Source: Novosphingobium sp.
GTDB lineage: Bacteria; Pseudomonadota; Alphaproteobacteria; Sphingomonadales; Sphingomonadaceae
Reading direction: 5' to 3'
Length of the DNA stretch: 64,000 nucleotides
NCBI GenBank assembly: GCA_016719755.1
Contig: JADJYM010000012.1
Location: 439,001 to 503,000 of the forward strand
Under the pieces are notes generated by a model that had not been told where the DNA came from, ran no database searches, and saw only the letters and a program-made list of their open reading frames with translations. A program made the translations under genes and the position numbers. Below are positions 54,436 to 64,000 of this stretch, in pieces; position 1 is the first letter of the stretch; the number at the start of each line of letters is the position of its first letter.

Positions 54436-55722
54436 TCAATCTCCGCCAAGTTCGTAATGACGCGCCATCATCTGCGATGCCTTCTCGGCCAGCGCCTCGG
54501 GCACCGGCGGATAGAGCGGCAGGGGGCGGGCCTTGCTGGGCAGGGCGATGGTGGCCGTGCCGCGCACCGTCTCCTCGCCGCGCTGGTTGGTGAACTTGAC
54601 CGCCACGTCAACCACCTCGTTGCCATGCTCCTGTCGACGGCCAAGCACCTCGCCCGTCACCCGCTGAACATCGCCCATATAGTTGAACTTGCGGATCTCG
54701 TCATGGACATGCGTGATGATCGCGTCATCGCCGGCCCAGTCGTTGAGGTAGTTCCACAGGAAGTTCTCGCGCATTACCCCATAGTCATAGGCCATCGGGT
54801 TGCCGATCGCCTGCGCCCATACCGGATCCCAGTGGAGCCGCTGGGCGACGTCCGGGATGCCATGCTCGTTCTTGATATAGAACGGCGCGATGCGCTGGCG
54901 GTTCTTGTGGGCACGGCGGTTGGCGGTGGGGGCATAGGGGGTAAAGCCATAGCCGGCGGCGTGAAAGCAGATCACGTCGGTGACAGTCAGCGGCCCCTTG
55001 GCCTGAACCCCCAGCGCATCACCGGCCTGCACATCTTCGGCCCAGCGCTTTTGCGGCCCCCGGATCGTTTCGGCGGCGTAAATGTCCTCGATCGCCTGCC
55101 ATTCCTCGTCGGTGTAGGTCGCGGGCTTGATGTCGGCGTACTTGCCCTTCTTCGCGGCGGTCTTGCGTTCGGTCAACACGCTGAGGATGCGGTAGACGGC
55201 CACAACCTCGCCGCGCTGGTTCATCTTTACGTCGCGGCGCACGGTGATGACCGAGCGCCCGGCGAATTCGGACTGCTTGACCTCACAGCTTTCCGCGCCG
55301 TGGAAGCTGTAGATCGTGTCGCCGGGATAGACCGGGCGGTAGAACTCCCAGTCGGAACCGGAAACGAACACGTGGATGCCGCGAAACAGGCTCTTGCGCA
55401 GCTGCTTGATCTCGTCAGGCACCGGGTCACCCTTCAAGGGCTTGTTGATCTGCCCGACCATCATGCCCGGCGCGATCACGCTGCCCCAGCGGGTCTTCTT
55501 CGCGTAGTTCGGATCGGTGAACAGCGGATTGTCATCGCCGCAGCCATAGGCCCAGTTGCGGATCGAATCGACCGAAGCGGTCTGGACATATTCTCCGGTG
55601 CGCGAAGCCTCATCAAAGCCGATCAGCTGACGCTGGCGTTCGATATCATGGTCCGTTATCTCGTAAGCGACGGCTTTTTGCCATTCCTCGCTTTGCTTGA
55701 TATCGGTTTTGGCGTCGGTCAT
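54436..55722 (-). CDS. FAS1-like/MaoC-like hotdog dehydratase
   Basis: A 428-residue protein. The N-terminal half (GDDNPLFTDPNYAKKTRWGSVIAPGMM) is the FAS1-like dehydratase hotdog with its conserved D-x-N-P. The second half (RWAEDVQAGDALGVQAKGPLTVTDVICFHAAG, and RGTATIALPSKARPLPLYPP at the end) is a second hotdog unit. Such proteins hydrate CoA-linked enoyl groups. The ATG at 55722 follows AAGGAG by eight bases; an ATG two codons earlier is too close to it. It is divergent from a ligase gene, with a shared-motif site between. Confidence 0.85.
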   Translation of the reverse strand: MTDAKTDIKQSEEWQKAVAYEITDHDIERQRQLIGFDEASRTGEYVQTASVDSIRNWAYGCGDDNPLFTDPNYAKKTRWGSVIAPGMMVGQINKPLKGDPVPDEIKQLRKSLFRGIHVFVSGSDWEFYRPVYPGDTIYSFHGAESCEVKQSEFAGRSVITVRRDVKMNQRGEVVAVYRILSVLTERKTAAKKGKYADIKPATYTDEEWQAIEDIYAAETIRGPQKRWAEDVQAGDALGVQAKGPLTVTDVICFHAAGYGFTPYAPTANRRAHKNRQRIAPFYIKNEHGIPDVAQRLHWDPVWAQAIGNPMAYDYGVMRENFLWNYLNDWAGDDAIITHVHDEIRKFNYMGDVQRVTGEVLGRRQEHGNEVVDVAVKFTNQRGEETVRGTATIALPSKARPLPLYPPVPEALAEKASQMMARHYELGGD

Positions 55723-55744
55723 GTCCATTGCTCCTTGATCCCAG

Positions 55745-55761
55745 TTGTATAACTAGGTAAT
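55745..55761. promoter_or_regulatory. shared TTGTAT-type operator, site B
   Basis: TTGTATAACTAGGTAAT lies 22 bases from the dehydratase ATG and 32 from the divergent ligase ATG. It matches site A at 13 of 17 positions and site C at a similar level. Confidence 0.6.
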
Positions 55762-55793
55762 AGATGCCGAGAGGCCAGGCAAGGGATTTGAGA

Positions 55794-57287
55794 ATGACCG
55801 AAGTTCGGCGCATCAGCGACGCGCTCAAGGTGCGGGCCATGCACCAGCGTGACGAGATCGCCCATGACGGCATCACCCGCGCCATCACCTTTGCCCAGTG
55901 GGATGCCGAGGCCGACGAAATCGGCGGCGGGCTGGCGGCGGCCGGGCTGGTGCCGGGCGACCGGGTGTTCCTCCCCATCAGCAATGCCCATGCGGTGGAA
56001 ATGGCGATCGCGGTCTTCGCCGTGTTCCGCGCCGGCGGGATCGCCTGCCCGATCAACACCCGCCTCACCGCGCGCGAGATCGCCGACTTCGCCGCGCTCA
56101 CCACCCCGCGCTGGTGCATCACCGACGTGCCGGAAATCGTGAAGGACCTTGCGCTCGACGGCTGCTGGAGCGTCGATGCCATGCCCCGCAACCTTGCCGC
56201 GCTGCCCGATCAGGCCAGCCTCGATCCCAATGCCGATGCCGAAATCCTCGGCACTTCGGGCACGACCGGCAAGATCAAGGGCGTCGTCGTCTCCCACCCC
56301 GATCTGATGAAGGGCGTGACCGGCACCAACATGGACCGTTCGCGCTCCACCCTCCACGCCCTGCCGCTGACCGGCTCTGGTGGCAACCTGGGCATCGTCA
56401 TGCTGCCCGCGCGCGGCGGGGCGACCGCGATCACCCAGCCCAGGTTCGACCCCAAGGACTTCCTCGAACTGGTCAAGGAAAAGCGGCCCGACCTCGTCTA
56501 CCTCGTCCCCTCGATGCTGCGCCTGGTGCTCGATCACCCGGACGTGGCGCAATACGACTTCGCGGGCGTCAAGTACCTGATGACCGGCACCGCGCCGCTG
56601 CCGCACGATTCGGTTCTGCGCGCCCTGGCGCTGTGGCCGCACGTGCGGATGCGCAATTCCTACGGCATGTCCGAAGGCGGGATCGGGGTCGGCACCAGCA
56701 CGAAGGAGCAGGTCCTCAAACCCGGCTGCGTCGGCAAGCTGCCCGAACACATGCAGCTGCGCGATGAGGACGGCAACGTCATCACCCAGCCGGGCGTGGT
56801 GGGCGAGATCTACGGCTTCCAGCAGCACCCGCGCCGCTACTGGAACGACCCGCAAGCCACCGCCGCCAGCTTCATCGGCGGCTGGACCCGCACCGGCGAC
56901 CTTGGCTATGTCGATGCCGACGGCGACCTGATCATGGCCGGGCGCTCCAAGGAACTGATCATCCGCGGCGGCTACAACATCACCCCGCTCGAAATCGAAA
57001 CCGCGCTCCACCTCCATCCGGCCGTCCAGCAGGCCGCCGTGGTCGGCGTCCCCCACGAAGTGCTGGGCGAGGACATCGCCGCCGCCGTCACCCTGCGACC
57101 CGGAACCAGCGCCACCCCCGAAGACATCATCGCCTTCTGCAAGCAACACCTCGCCGACAACAAGGTCCCCAGAACCCTCCTCATCCTCGATACCATGCCA
57201 CTCAACCCCAACGGCAAAATCCTCAAAAAGGAACTCGCGCCCGTCATGGAAAAAGCGGCGCAGCAACGCCGCAAGAGCGCCGCCTAG
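55794..57287 (+). CDS. AMP-forming acyl-CoA ligase
   Basis: A 497-residue ANL enzyme. Motifs: P-loop ILGTSGTTGKIKGVVVSHPD, SYGMSEGG, TRTGDLGYVDADGDLIMAGRSKELIIRGGYNI and the catalytic Lys region LNPNGKILKKEL. ATG at 55794 follows AAGGG; an ATG ten codons upstream would place the ribosome site in the operator. It activates a carboxylic acid to a CoA thioester and is a different subgroup from the ligase at 45475-47004. The SDR gene follows 29 bases later. Confidence 0.9.
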   Translation: MTEVRRISDALKVRAMHQRDEIAHDGITRAITFAQWDAEADEIGGGLAAAGLVPGDRVFLPISNAHAVEMAIAVFAVFRAGGIACPINTRLTAREIADFAALTTPRWCITDVPEIVKDLALDGCWSVDAMPRNLAALPDQASLDPNADAEILGTSGTTGKIKGVVVSHPDLMKGVTGTNMDRSRSTLHALPLTGSGGNLGIVMLPARGGATAITQPRFDPKDFLELVKEKRPDLVYLVPSMLRLVLDHPDVAQYDFAGVKYLMTGTAPLPHDSVLRALALWPHVRMRNSYGMSEGGIGVGTSTKEQVLKPGCVGKLPEHMQLRDEDGNVITQPGVVGEIYGFQQHPRRYWNDPQATAASFIGGWTRTGDLGYVDADGDLIMAGRSKELIIRGGYNITPLEIETALHLHPAVQQAAVVGVPHEVLGEDIAAAVTLRPGTSATPEDIIAFCKQHLADNKVPRTLLILDTMPLNPNGKILKKELAPVMEKAAQQRRKSAA

Positions 57288-57316
57288 AAGCCTGGGCCAC
57301 AGCCGGGAGTCCTGAA

Positions 57317-58060
57317 ATGAACGAACATTCCGGCAAGGTTGCGGTCATAACCGGCGGTGCGCGCGGCTTTGGCCGGGGTTTCGCCGAAGCGCTGGCAGCG
57401 CGCGGCGCGCGGGTGGTGCTGGCCGATCTCGACGGCGAGGAAGCCGCCCGGGCTGCGGCTGCCATCGGCGACCTGGCCGAAGCGCTGGCGCTTGACGTGG
57501 CCGACGAACCGGCCGTTGCCGCCGCGATGGCGGACGTGGCCCGGCGCCATGGCGGGATCGACATCCTGATCAACAACGCGGGCATTCATTCCGCAGCGGC
57601 GGCCCAGCCCATCGGCGTCCTCGGCCTGGAGCGTTCGCGCCAGATGTTCGAGGTCAACGTGTGGGGCGTGATCCAGTGCACGCTGGCCGCCGCGCCGTTC
57701 ATGGCCGGGCGGGAAGGAGCAGCGATCGTCAACATCTCGTCGATGGCGTCCTATCCCTGCACCACGGCCTATGGCGTCACCAAGCTGGCGGTGCGCGGGG
57801 TGACCACCGCCTTCGCGCACGAACTGGGACCGCAGGGCATCCGGGTCAACGCCATCGCGCCGGGCCTGATCATGACCGACACGATCCGCGCCGAACTGCC
57901 CGAAGCCGTCGTCGCAGCGGTCAGTGCCCAGCAGATCGTCAAGCGCGAGGGCGCGACGAGCGATATCGTCGAGGCCATGCTTTACCTTGTCTCCCCCGGC
58001 TCCGGATTCGTCACGGGCGAATGCCTGCGGGTCAGCGGCGGGGTGACGCTGCAGGCCTGA
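57317..58060 (+). CDS. SDR family NAD(P)-dependent oxidoreductase
   Basis: A 247-residue classical short-chain dehydrogenase. Cofactor motif TGGARGFGRGF near the N-terminus, INNAGIH, catalytic Ser in NISSMASY and Tyr-x-x-x-Lys in TAYGVTKLAV are all present. An Asp after the second strand (LADLDGEE) suggests NAD rather than NADP. It is probably a hydroxyacyl-CoA or ring hydroxyl dehydrogenase in the ligase operon. Confidence 0.92.
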   Translation: MNEHSGKVAVITGGARGFGRGFAEALAARGARVVLADLDGEEAARAAAAIGDLAEALALDVADEPAVAAAMADVARRHGGIDILINNAGIHSAAAAQPIGVLGLERSRQMFEVNVWGVIQCTLAAAPFMAGREGAAIVNISSMASYPCTTAYGVTKLAVRGVTTAFAHELGPQGIRVNAIAPGLIMTDTIRAELPEAVVAAVSAQQIVKREGATSDIVEAMLYLVSPGSGFVTGECLRVSGGVTLQA

Positions 58061-58075
58061 CCAAGGCCTTTTCTT

Positions 58076-58095
58076 TTTAACGCAATCGCGTTAAA
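58076..58095. promoter_or_regulatory. perfect 20-bp palindrome before a TetR gene
   Basis: TTTAACGC and GCGTTAAA form perfect 8-bp arms around AATC. The element ends nine bases before the ATG of the TetR gene at 58104. Its position and size fit an autoregulatory TetR operator controlling the regulator-sulfatase unit. Confidence 0.8.
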
Positions 58096-58103
58096 CCTTC
58101 GGC

Positions 58104-58738
58104 ATGGCCAGCCGGACAACAGACAAGCGCAGTGCCGCCACGCGGCTTGCCCTGATCGAAACCGCCGAGCGGTTGATCGCCGGACACGGGCTGGACGGCA
58201 TCTCGCTGCGCCAGATCGCGGCCGAGGCGGGCTGTGCCAACACCAACGCGGTCGCCTATCACTTCGGCAGCAAGGAAGCGCTGGTCGAGGCGGTGATCCG
58301 ACACCGCGTTCCGGCCCTTGAGGCGCGGCGCGGCGAACTGCTGGCCGGGCAGGACGAGGCGGGACTGAACGCGATGTGCGACGCGCTGTGGCGCCCCTTC
58401 TTTGAACAGGTCGATGCCGCCGGGCACCATTCCTATGCGGCGTTCCTGACCGGTCTGTTCCGGTCCGGCGCGCTGCCGCTGCGCGCCGCGATGAGCGCCG
58501 ACTATCCCGTGACCGAGGCGCTGCTGGCGCGCATCGCCGCCGCTCTGCCCCGCGCCAGCGCGGGCTTGCTGCCGCAACGCCTGGCGCTCGTCACCCTGCT
58601 GATCACCGGCGCGCTCAGGCTCATCGACGAGAGCGGCCCCGGGCCGGACGCTGCCGAACACCGCTTTGCCGATGCCGTCGCGATGAGCGCCGCGGCCCTG
58701 GCCGCGCCGCCCCAGAACCATAACGGGACAGACCATCC

Positions 58739-58742
<4 letters not shown>
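58104..58742 (+). CDS. TetR family transcriptional regulator
   Basis: A 212-residue regulator. The N-terminal helix-turn-helix is TRLALIETAERLIAGHGLDGISLRQIAAEAGCANTNAVAYHFGSKEAL in sequence blocks typical of TetR; the remaining two thirds form the ligand domain, with the C-terminus of the TetR_C type unassigned. Its stop overlaps the ATG of the sulfatase gene by four bases, so repressor and enzyme are made together. The palindrome at 58076-58095 is its likely target. Confidence 0.92.
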
Positions 58743-61036
<2,294 letters not shown>

Positions 61037-61136
61037 CCGGCCGCGTCCACAAAGTTGACATCCTATCAGTTTCCAGTTGTCCGGGTGCCGGACGGAGGCT
61101 ACCCTGCGGGCAGGAAAAGCTGGACGGGAGAGAGCA

Positions 61137-61964
61137 ATGGCGGTCGACATTCTGGGCTATGCGGGCAAGCGCGTGGTGATCATGGGATGCTTTTCGGGCA
61201 CGGGTGAGGCCTGCGCGCGCACACTGGTGGCGCTGGGCGCCGAAGTCCACGGCGCGGACATCAAGCCATCGCCGGTCGATCTCGCCTCGTTTACCCAGGT
61301 GGACCTCAAGGATCCCGCCTCGATCGAGGCCGGGGTCGCGGCGATCGGCGGAGAGGTGGACGCGGTGTTCAACGTCTCGGGCCTGCCGCAGACCTTCCCG
61401 GGCGAGGACGTGGTGACGGTCAACTTCCTGGGCTTGCGCCACTGGACCAACGCCTGGCTGCCGCGCATCCGCAAAGGCGGTGCGATCGTGACCGTGGGCT
61501 CGCTGGGCGGCATGAACTACCTAGCGCGCCAGCCCCTGCTCAAGGAATTCATGGACAATCCCGACATCGCCTCGGGCCGGGCCTGGTACCTGGCCAATGC
61601 CGAGCGTGCGGGCGATCCCTATACCCTGGCCAAGGAAGCGGTGAACACCTGGGTCCAGCAGTCCGCGCCCGCGCTGATGGAGCGCGACATCCGCATCAAC
61701 AGCACCATGCCAAGCCCGATCGACACGCCGATGCTGAACGACTTCCGCAAGGTCGCGGGCGATGCCGTGCTGTCGGCCTTTGCCAAGGCCAAGGGGCGCT
61801 ATTCCTCTGCCCAGGAACAGGCGCTGCCGCTGATCCTGCTCAACAGCGATGCGGCCAGCTTCATCTCGGGCGTGTGCCTGCCGGTCGATGCGGGCCTCTC
61901 GGGCGGGCTGGCCACGGGCGTGCTCAACCTGCAGCAGATGATTGCCGAGGCGTCCGGGGGCTGA
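61137..61964 (+). CDS. SDR family oxidoreductase
   Basis: A 275-residue short-chain dehydrogenase. The ATG at 61137 follows GGGAGAGAG. The cofactor loop is GCFSGTGEACA, the NNAG position reads FNVSGLP, catalytic Ser is in VTVGSLGG, and Tyr-x-x-x-Lys is in DPYTLAKEAV after an insertion. It resembles 3-alpha-hydroxysteroid dehydrogenase/carbonyl reductase-like SDRs with the same atypical FNVSGLP. A steroid or terpenoid alcohol is a possible substrate, not shown. Confidence 0.87.
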   Translation: MAVDILGYAGKRVVIMGCFSGTGEACARTLVALGAEVHGADIKPSPVDLASFTQVDLKDPASIEAGVAAIGGEVDAVFNVSGLPQTFPGEDVVTVNFLGLRHWTNAWLPRIRKGGAIVTVGSLGGMNYLARQPLLKEFMDNPDIASGRAWYLANAERAGDPYTLAKEAVNTWVQQSAPALMERDIRINSTMPSPIDTPMLNDFRKVAGDAVLSAFAKAKGRYSSAQEQALPLILLNSDAASFISGVCLPVDAGLSGGLATGVLNLQQMIAEASGG

Positions 61965-61968
61965 GCCC

Positions 61969-62649
61969 TCAGGGCGCGGCGCCCAGCATCGCGGCGAGCG
62001 AAAAGGCCGCCGCCGTCTTGAGCGCGGCATAGGACAGGCCGTCGGTCTCGCGCGTCAGCGGGCCGACCGCGGCAAGGCGTTCCAGCATCATCAGCAACGT
62101 TCCCGCACAGGCGCGCGGCGAAAGCGTGGCGGGCAGGCGTCCGGCGGACTGGGCGCGGGCGACAGCGGCGGACAGGGCCTCCATCATCGGCGCGGCCTGC
62201 TCCATCCGCGACTGCAGGAAGCGTGTATCGCCTTCCTCGGCGGCAAGGTTGCGGACCCGGAAGATCGTGCGGTTGCGGTTCCACAGCTGGGTATAGGCAT
62301 CGACGAAGTCGCGCGCCGCCGCCTGGCCGCCCTCGGCCAGCCAGTCGCGTGCGGCCAGGGCTTCAAGCTCGCTGGAAGTCTGCGAGGCCGTTTCCAGAGC
62401 CGCCAGCACCACTTCCGGAACGCCCCGGAAATAGACGTAGAACGTCGCGGGAGAGGTCCTCGCGGCGCGGGCCACGTCGACCACCGACACGTCGCGCAGG
62501 CCCTTGCTTTCCAGCAGCTCAACCGTGGTGTCGATCAGCACCTGGCGGGTCCGTTCACCCTTGGAGCCGATCTTCTGCCCGTAGTGGTTATAGCCTGAAT
62601 CGCCCACGCGGACGGCAATGGCTTCGGCAGTGTCGGTTTCAGCTGTCAT
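61969..62649 (-). CDS. TetR/AcrR family transcriptional regulator
   Basis: A 226-residue regulator converging on the SDR gene. The helix-turn-helix reads GERTRQVLIDTTVELLESKG followed by DVSVVDVARAARTSPATFYVYFRGVPEVVLAALE. The C-terminal ligand domain ends in LSYAALKTAAAFSLAAML. A TTGCGC-N6-GCGCAA palindrome 19 bases upstream of its start is its probable operator. Confidence 0.92.
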   Translation of the reverse strand: MTAETDTAEAIAVRVGDSGYNHYGQKIGSKGERTRQVLIDTTVELLESKGLRDVSVVDVARAARTSPATFYVYFRGVPEVVLAALETASQTSSELEALAARDWLAEGGQAAARDFVDAYTQLWNRNRTIFRVRNLAAEEGDTRFLQSRMEQAAPMMEALSAAVARAQSAGRLPATLSPRACAGTLLMMLERLAAVGPLTRETDGLSYAALKTAAAFSLAAMLGAAP

Positions 62650-62667
62650 GGCGGTCCCCTTCGCCCA

Positions 62668-62685
62668 TTGCGCCGATTAGCGCAA
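62668..62685. promoter_or_regulatory. palindrome TTGCGC-N6-GCGCAA before a TetR gene
   Basis: Perfect 6-bp arms flank CGATTA. It lies between the TetR start (62649) and the stop of the upstream gene (62720), in the right place for autorepression. Confidence 0.65.
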
Positions 62686-62719
62686 CAAACTGAGGGACCG
62701 TCAACCCCGCGCGGCGGGT

Positions 62720-63778
62720 TCAGCGCGACGTGGCCTTGAGCGCATCGCACATCCGCACGAAATGGCGCGGATTCCACACGTCCTGATCCTCGCCCCAGCC
62801 GATCTTGCCGTCGAATTCCCAGCGGATCAGCTGGTTCGTGCCATAGCCGGCCTCGCTCATCCGGCTGACCGCCATGCCCTCGATCTCCATGGTCCGCCCG
62901 TCGCGGTCGGCCAGCTCGACCTGGATGTGGCTGCACCAGCCGGTCTGAGGATCACGGAAAGCGCGCATCCGGCTGCGGCTGCCGTCAAGATCGCCATAGA
63001 CGCCGCCGCGCAGCAGGTAGCCGCCGTTCATCGGGCTCCAGCCGTCGGCCGTGCCGTCCTGCGGGCGGACGAAGCCGAGGAACCCGGTTTCGCCATCCGA
63101 ATGACCGAAGATGTACTGGATGCGCCCGCGTCCGCGCTCGCGCTCGATTTCGCGCCAGCGCGGCCCGCCGGGATCGCGCACCCGGTCAAGATCGGTGGCA
63201 TAGCTCTGCTTGCGGCTTTGCGCATAAGGCCCGCCGCGCGGGCCCCAGGTGCGGTCGCGCACCGACCAGCAATCGAGCCGGATATCTTCACCCCGCAGCC
63301 GCAGCGTGCCTTCGACCTTGCCGAGCTGGTCATAGTGCGGGGTCTGGATGAACGGCGGTTCGCCCGGTTCGAAGCGGCGCGGCGGGTGCGCGCCGGTGAA
63401 CACGAAATCAAGCGCGAAGTCGCGGTCCTTGTCCTCGTACTGCAGGTGGTACTTCATCCCCGGCTCCAGCATTTTCAGGCTGTAGCCGATTCCCGGGAAA
63501 GTCACGTCGCGCAGGTCCGGCGTTTCGGGCACCGGCACTTCCTCCACCTTGCGGTAATAGGCCATGCGGGCCTGGTCCCAGCCGTCCGGCCCCCAGCAGA
63601 AAATGCGCGAGGTCAGCGTCTTGCGGTTGGGATAATAGGGGGTGTGAATCCATCCGCCGATCCCGCGCTCGGGCACGTTCCACGACCACCAGTTGGTTTC
63701 CGTTTCATAGGGATCGTCGGAAAGCTGGTGGTAGCAATCGTCCTCGGGCTTGAAGGCGTAGGGATCGGGGGCGGTCAT
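62720..63778 (-). CDS. DUF7065/DUF7064-like protein
   Basis: A 352-residue protein without signal peptide. It opens EDDCYHQLSDDPYETETNWWSW and contains GIGYSLKMLEPGMKYHLQYEDKDR, CWSVRDRTWGPRGGP and GYLLRGGVYGDLDGS. This looks like the DUF7065-DUF7064 pair, lipocalin-like beta barrels related to the AttH/CrtC fold, common in sterol- and terpenoid-degrading actinobacteria and sphingomonads. Some relatives bind or hydrate isoprenoids; the function is unknown here. A shared-motif site (site C) lies 32 bases upstream. Confidence 0.75.
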   Translation of the reverse strand: MTAPDPYAFKPEDDCYHQLSDDPYETETNWWSWNVPERGIGGWIHTPYYPNRKTLTSRIFCWGPDGWDQARMAYYRKVEEVPVPETPDLRDVTFPGIGYSLKMLEPGMKYHLQYEDKDRDFALDFVFTGAHPPRRFEPGEPPFIQTPHYDQLGKVEGTLRLRGEDIRLDCWSVRDRTWGPRGGPYAQSRKQSYATDLDRVRDPGGPRWREIERERGRGRIQYIFGHSDGETGFLGFVRPQDGTADGWSPMNGGYLLRGGVYGDLDGSRSRMRAFRDPQTGWCSHIQVELADRDGRTMEIEGMAVSRMSEAGYGTNQLIRWEFDGKIGWGEDQDVWNPRHFVRMCDALKATSR

Positions 63779-63810
63779 GGTAGTCCTCTCTCGGGTCAGC
63801 TTATAGTCTC

Positions 63811-63832
63811 TTAGTATACCAGGTTATACAAG
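63811..63832. promoter_or_regulatory. shared TTGTAT-type operator, site C
   Basis: On the minus strand this reads TTGTATAACCTGGTATA (63831-63815), and the whole 22 bp is a near-perfect palindrome with arms TAGTATA and TATACAA. It lies upstream of the DUF7065-like gene and 14 bases after the CoA-transferase stop. It is the most symmetrical of the three sites. Confidence 0.65.
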
Positions 63833-63846
63833 AGGCAAGCCCTGGA

Positions 63847-64000
63847 TCAGGCAATCGCGCCCTTGGCCTTGAGCGCCTCGATCCGGTCCCACTCCATGCC
63901 CATTTCCATCAGGAACAGCTCGGTATGCTCGCTCGCCTCGGGCGCGCGGGTGTTGCTGACCACTTCCTTGTTGAACTGGACCGGGTTGGAAACCAGCTTG
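63847..64000 (-). CDS. family III CoA-transferase (CaiB/BaiF), C-terminal part
   Basis: The last 50 residues of a protein entering from the right edge. The segment reads SNPVQFNKEVVSNTRAPEASEHTELFLMEMGMEWDRIEALKAKGAIA in blocks typical of CaiB/BaiF C-termini: NPVQF, the APE.SEHTE loop, and a final helix ending KAKGAI. Such enzymes move CoA between acids and would fit the CoA-thioester pathway. The catalytic Asp lies outside the window. Confidence 0.8.
   Translation of the reverse strand, partial: KLVSNPVQFNKEVVSNTRAPEASEHTELFLMEMGMEWDRIEALKAKGAIA

Overview
The window is G+C-rich and densely packed. Its gene content (a large TonB-dependent receptor with a 'VVTGSRI' plug motif, many GTG and TTG starts, ATGA-type overlaps, acyl-CoA catabolic clusters with AtuA-like and WS/DGAT proteins) points to an alphaproteobacterium of the Sphingomonadales, most like Novosphingobium or a relative. 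This assignment is inference from gene content, not a database result. I see no rRNA, tRNA or CRISPR.

1-8.8 kb: a catabolic region. A 3'-part TauD/TfdA dioxygenase, a beta-keto acid cleavage enzyme, a small hydrolase and an MFS transporter run rightward and meet a leftward unit of TauD/TfdA dioxygenase, MFS transporter and epoxide-hydrolase-like enzyme. An AraC-family regulator is divergent from the second dioxygenase; two direct repeats one 21-bp step apart lie between them. An ornithine cyclodeaminase-like gene follows.

9.0-27.4 kb: an apparent peptide-utilization locus. It has a TonB receptor, three different exported S10 serine carboxypeptidase-like enzymes, two exported M61 peptidases, an exported amidohydrolase, a RidA protein with a signal peptide, an APC permease, two PLP aminotransferases (one with a twin-arginine leader) and an Lrp/AsnC regulator. 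The order suggests outer-membrane import of a peptide, periplasmic trimming, inner-membrane uptake and deamination. The substrate is unknown.

27.6-42.6 kb: a self-contained nitrate-respiration module. A NarK1-NarK2 fusion, narG, narH, narJ, narI, a parvulin-type isomerase, moaA, moaB and moeA form one leftward operon. A cysteine-free Crp/Fnr regulator is divergent from it. Three perfect TTGAT-N4-ATCAA boxes lie upstream of the operon, the regulator and a neighbouring porin. No nitrite reductase or NarXL pair is in view.

42.8-45.5 kb: a small patch of mobile-element debris with visibly lower G+C. Two truncated 5' ends of an IS6-family element flank an orphan lipoprotein gene and an internally deleted IS110-type transposase. 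One IS6 end supplies the last 12 codons and the stop of the adjacent ligase gene.

45.5-64 kb: a CoA-thioester catabolic region: two AMP-forming ligases, a pair of acyl-CoA dehydrogenases, a WS/DGAT acyltransferase, a small glycine-rich conserved protein, a thioesterase, an AtuA-like protein, enoyl-CoA hydratase, a hotdog-fold dehydratase, two SDRs, a sulfatase, two TetR regulators with clear local palindromes, a DUF7065-like protein and the end of a family III CoA-transferase. A shared TTGTATnACynGGT motif sits upstream of three of its transcription units, suggesting a common regulator not identified here.
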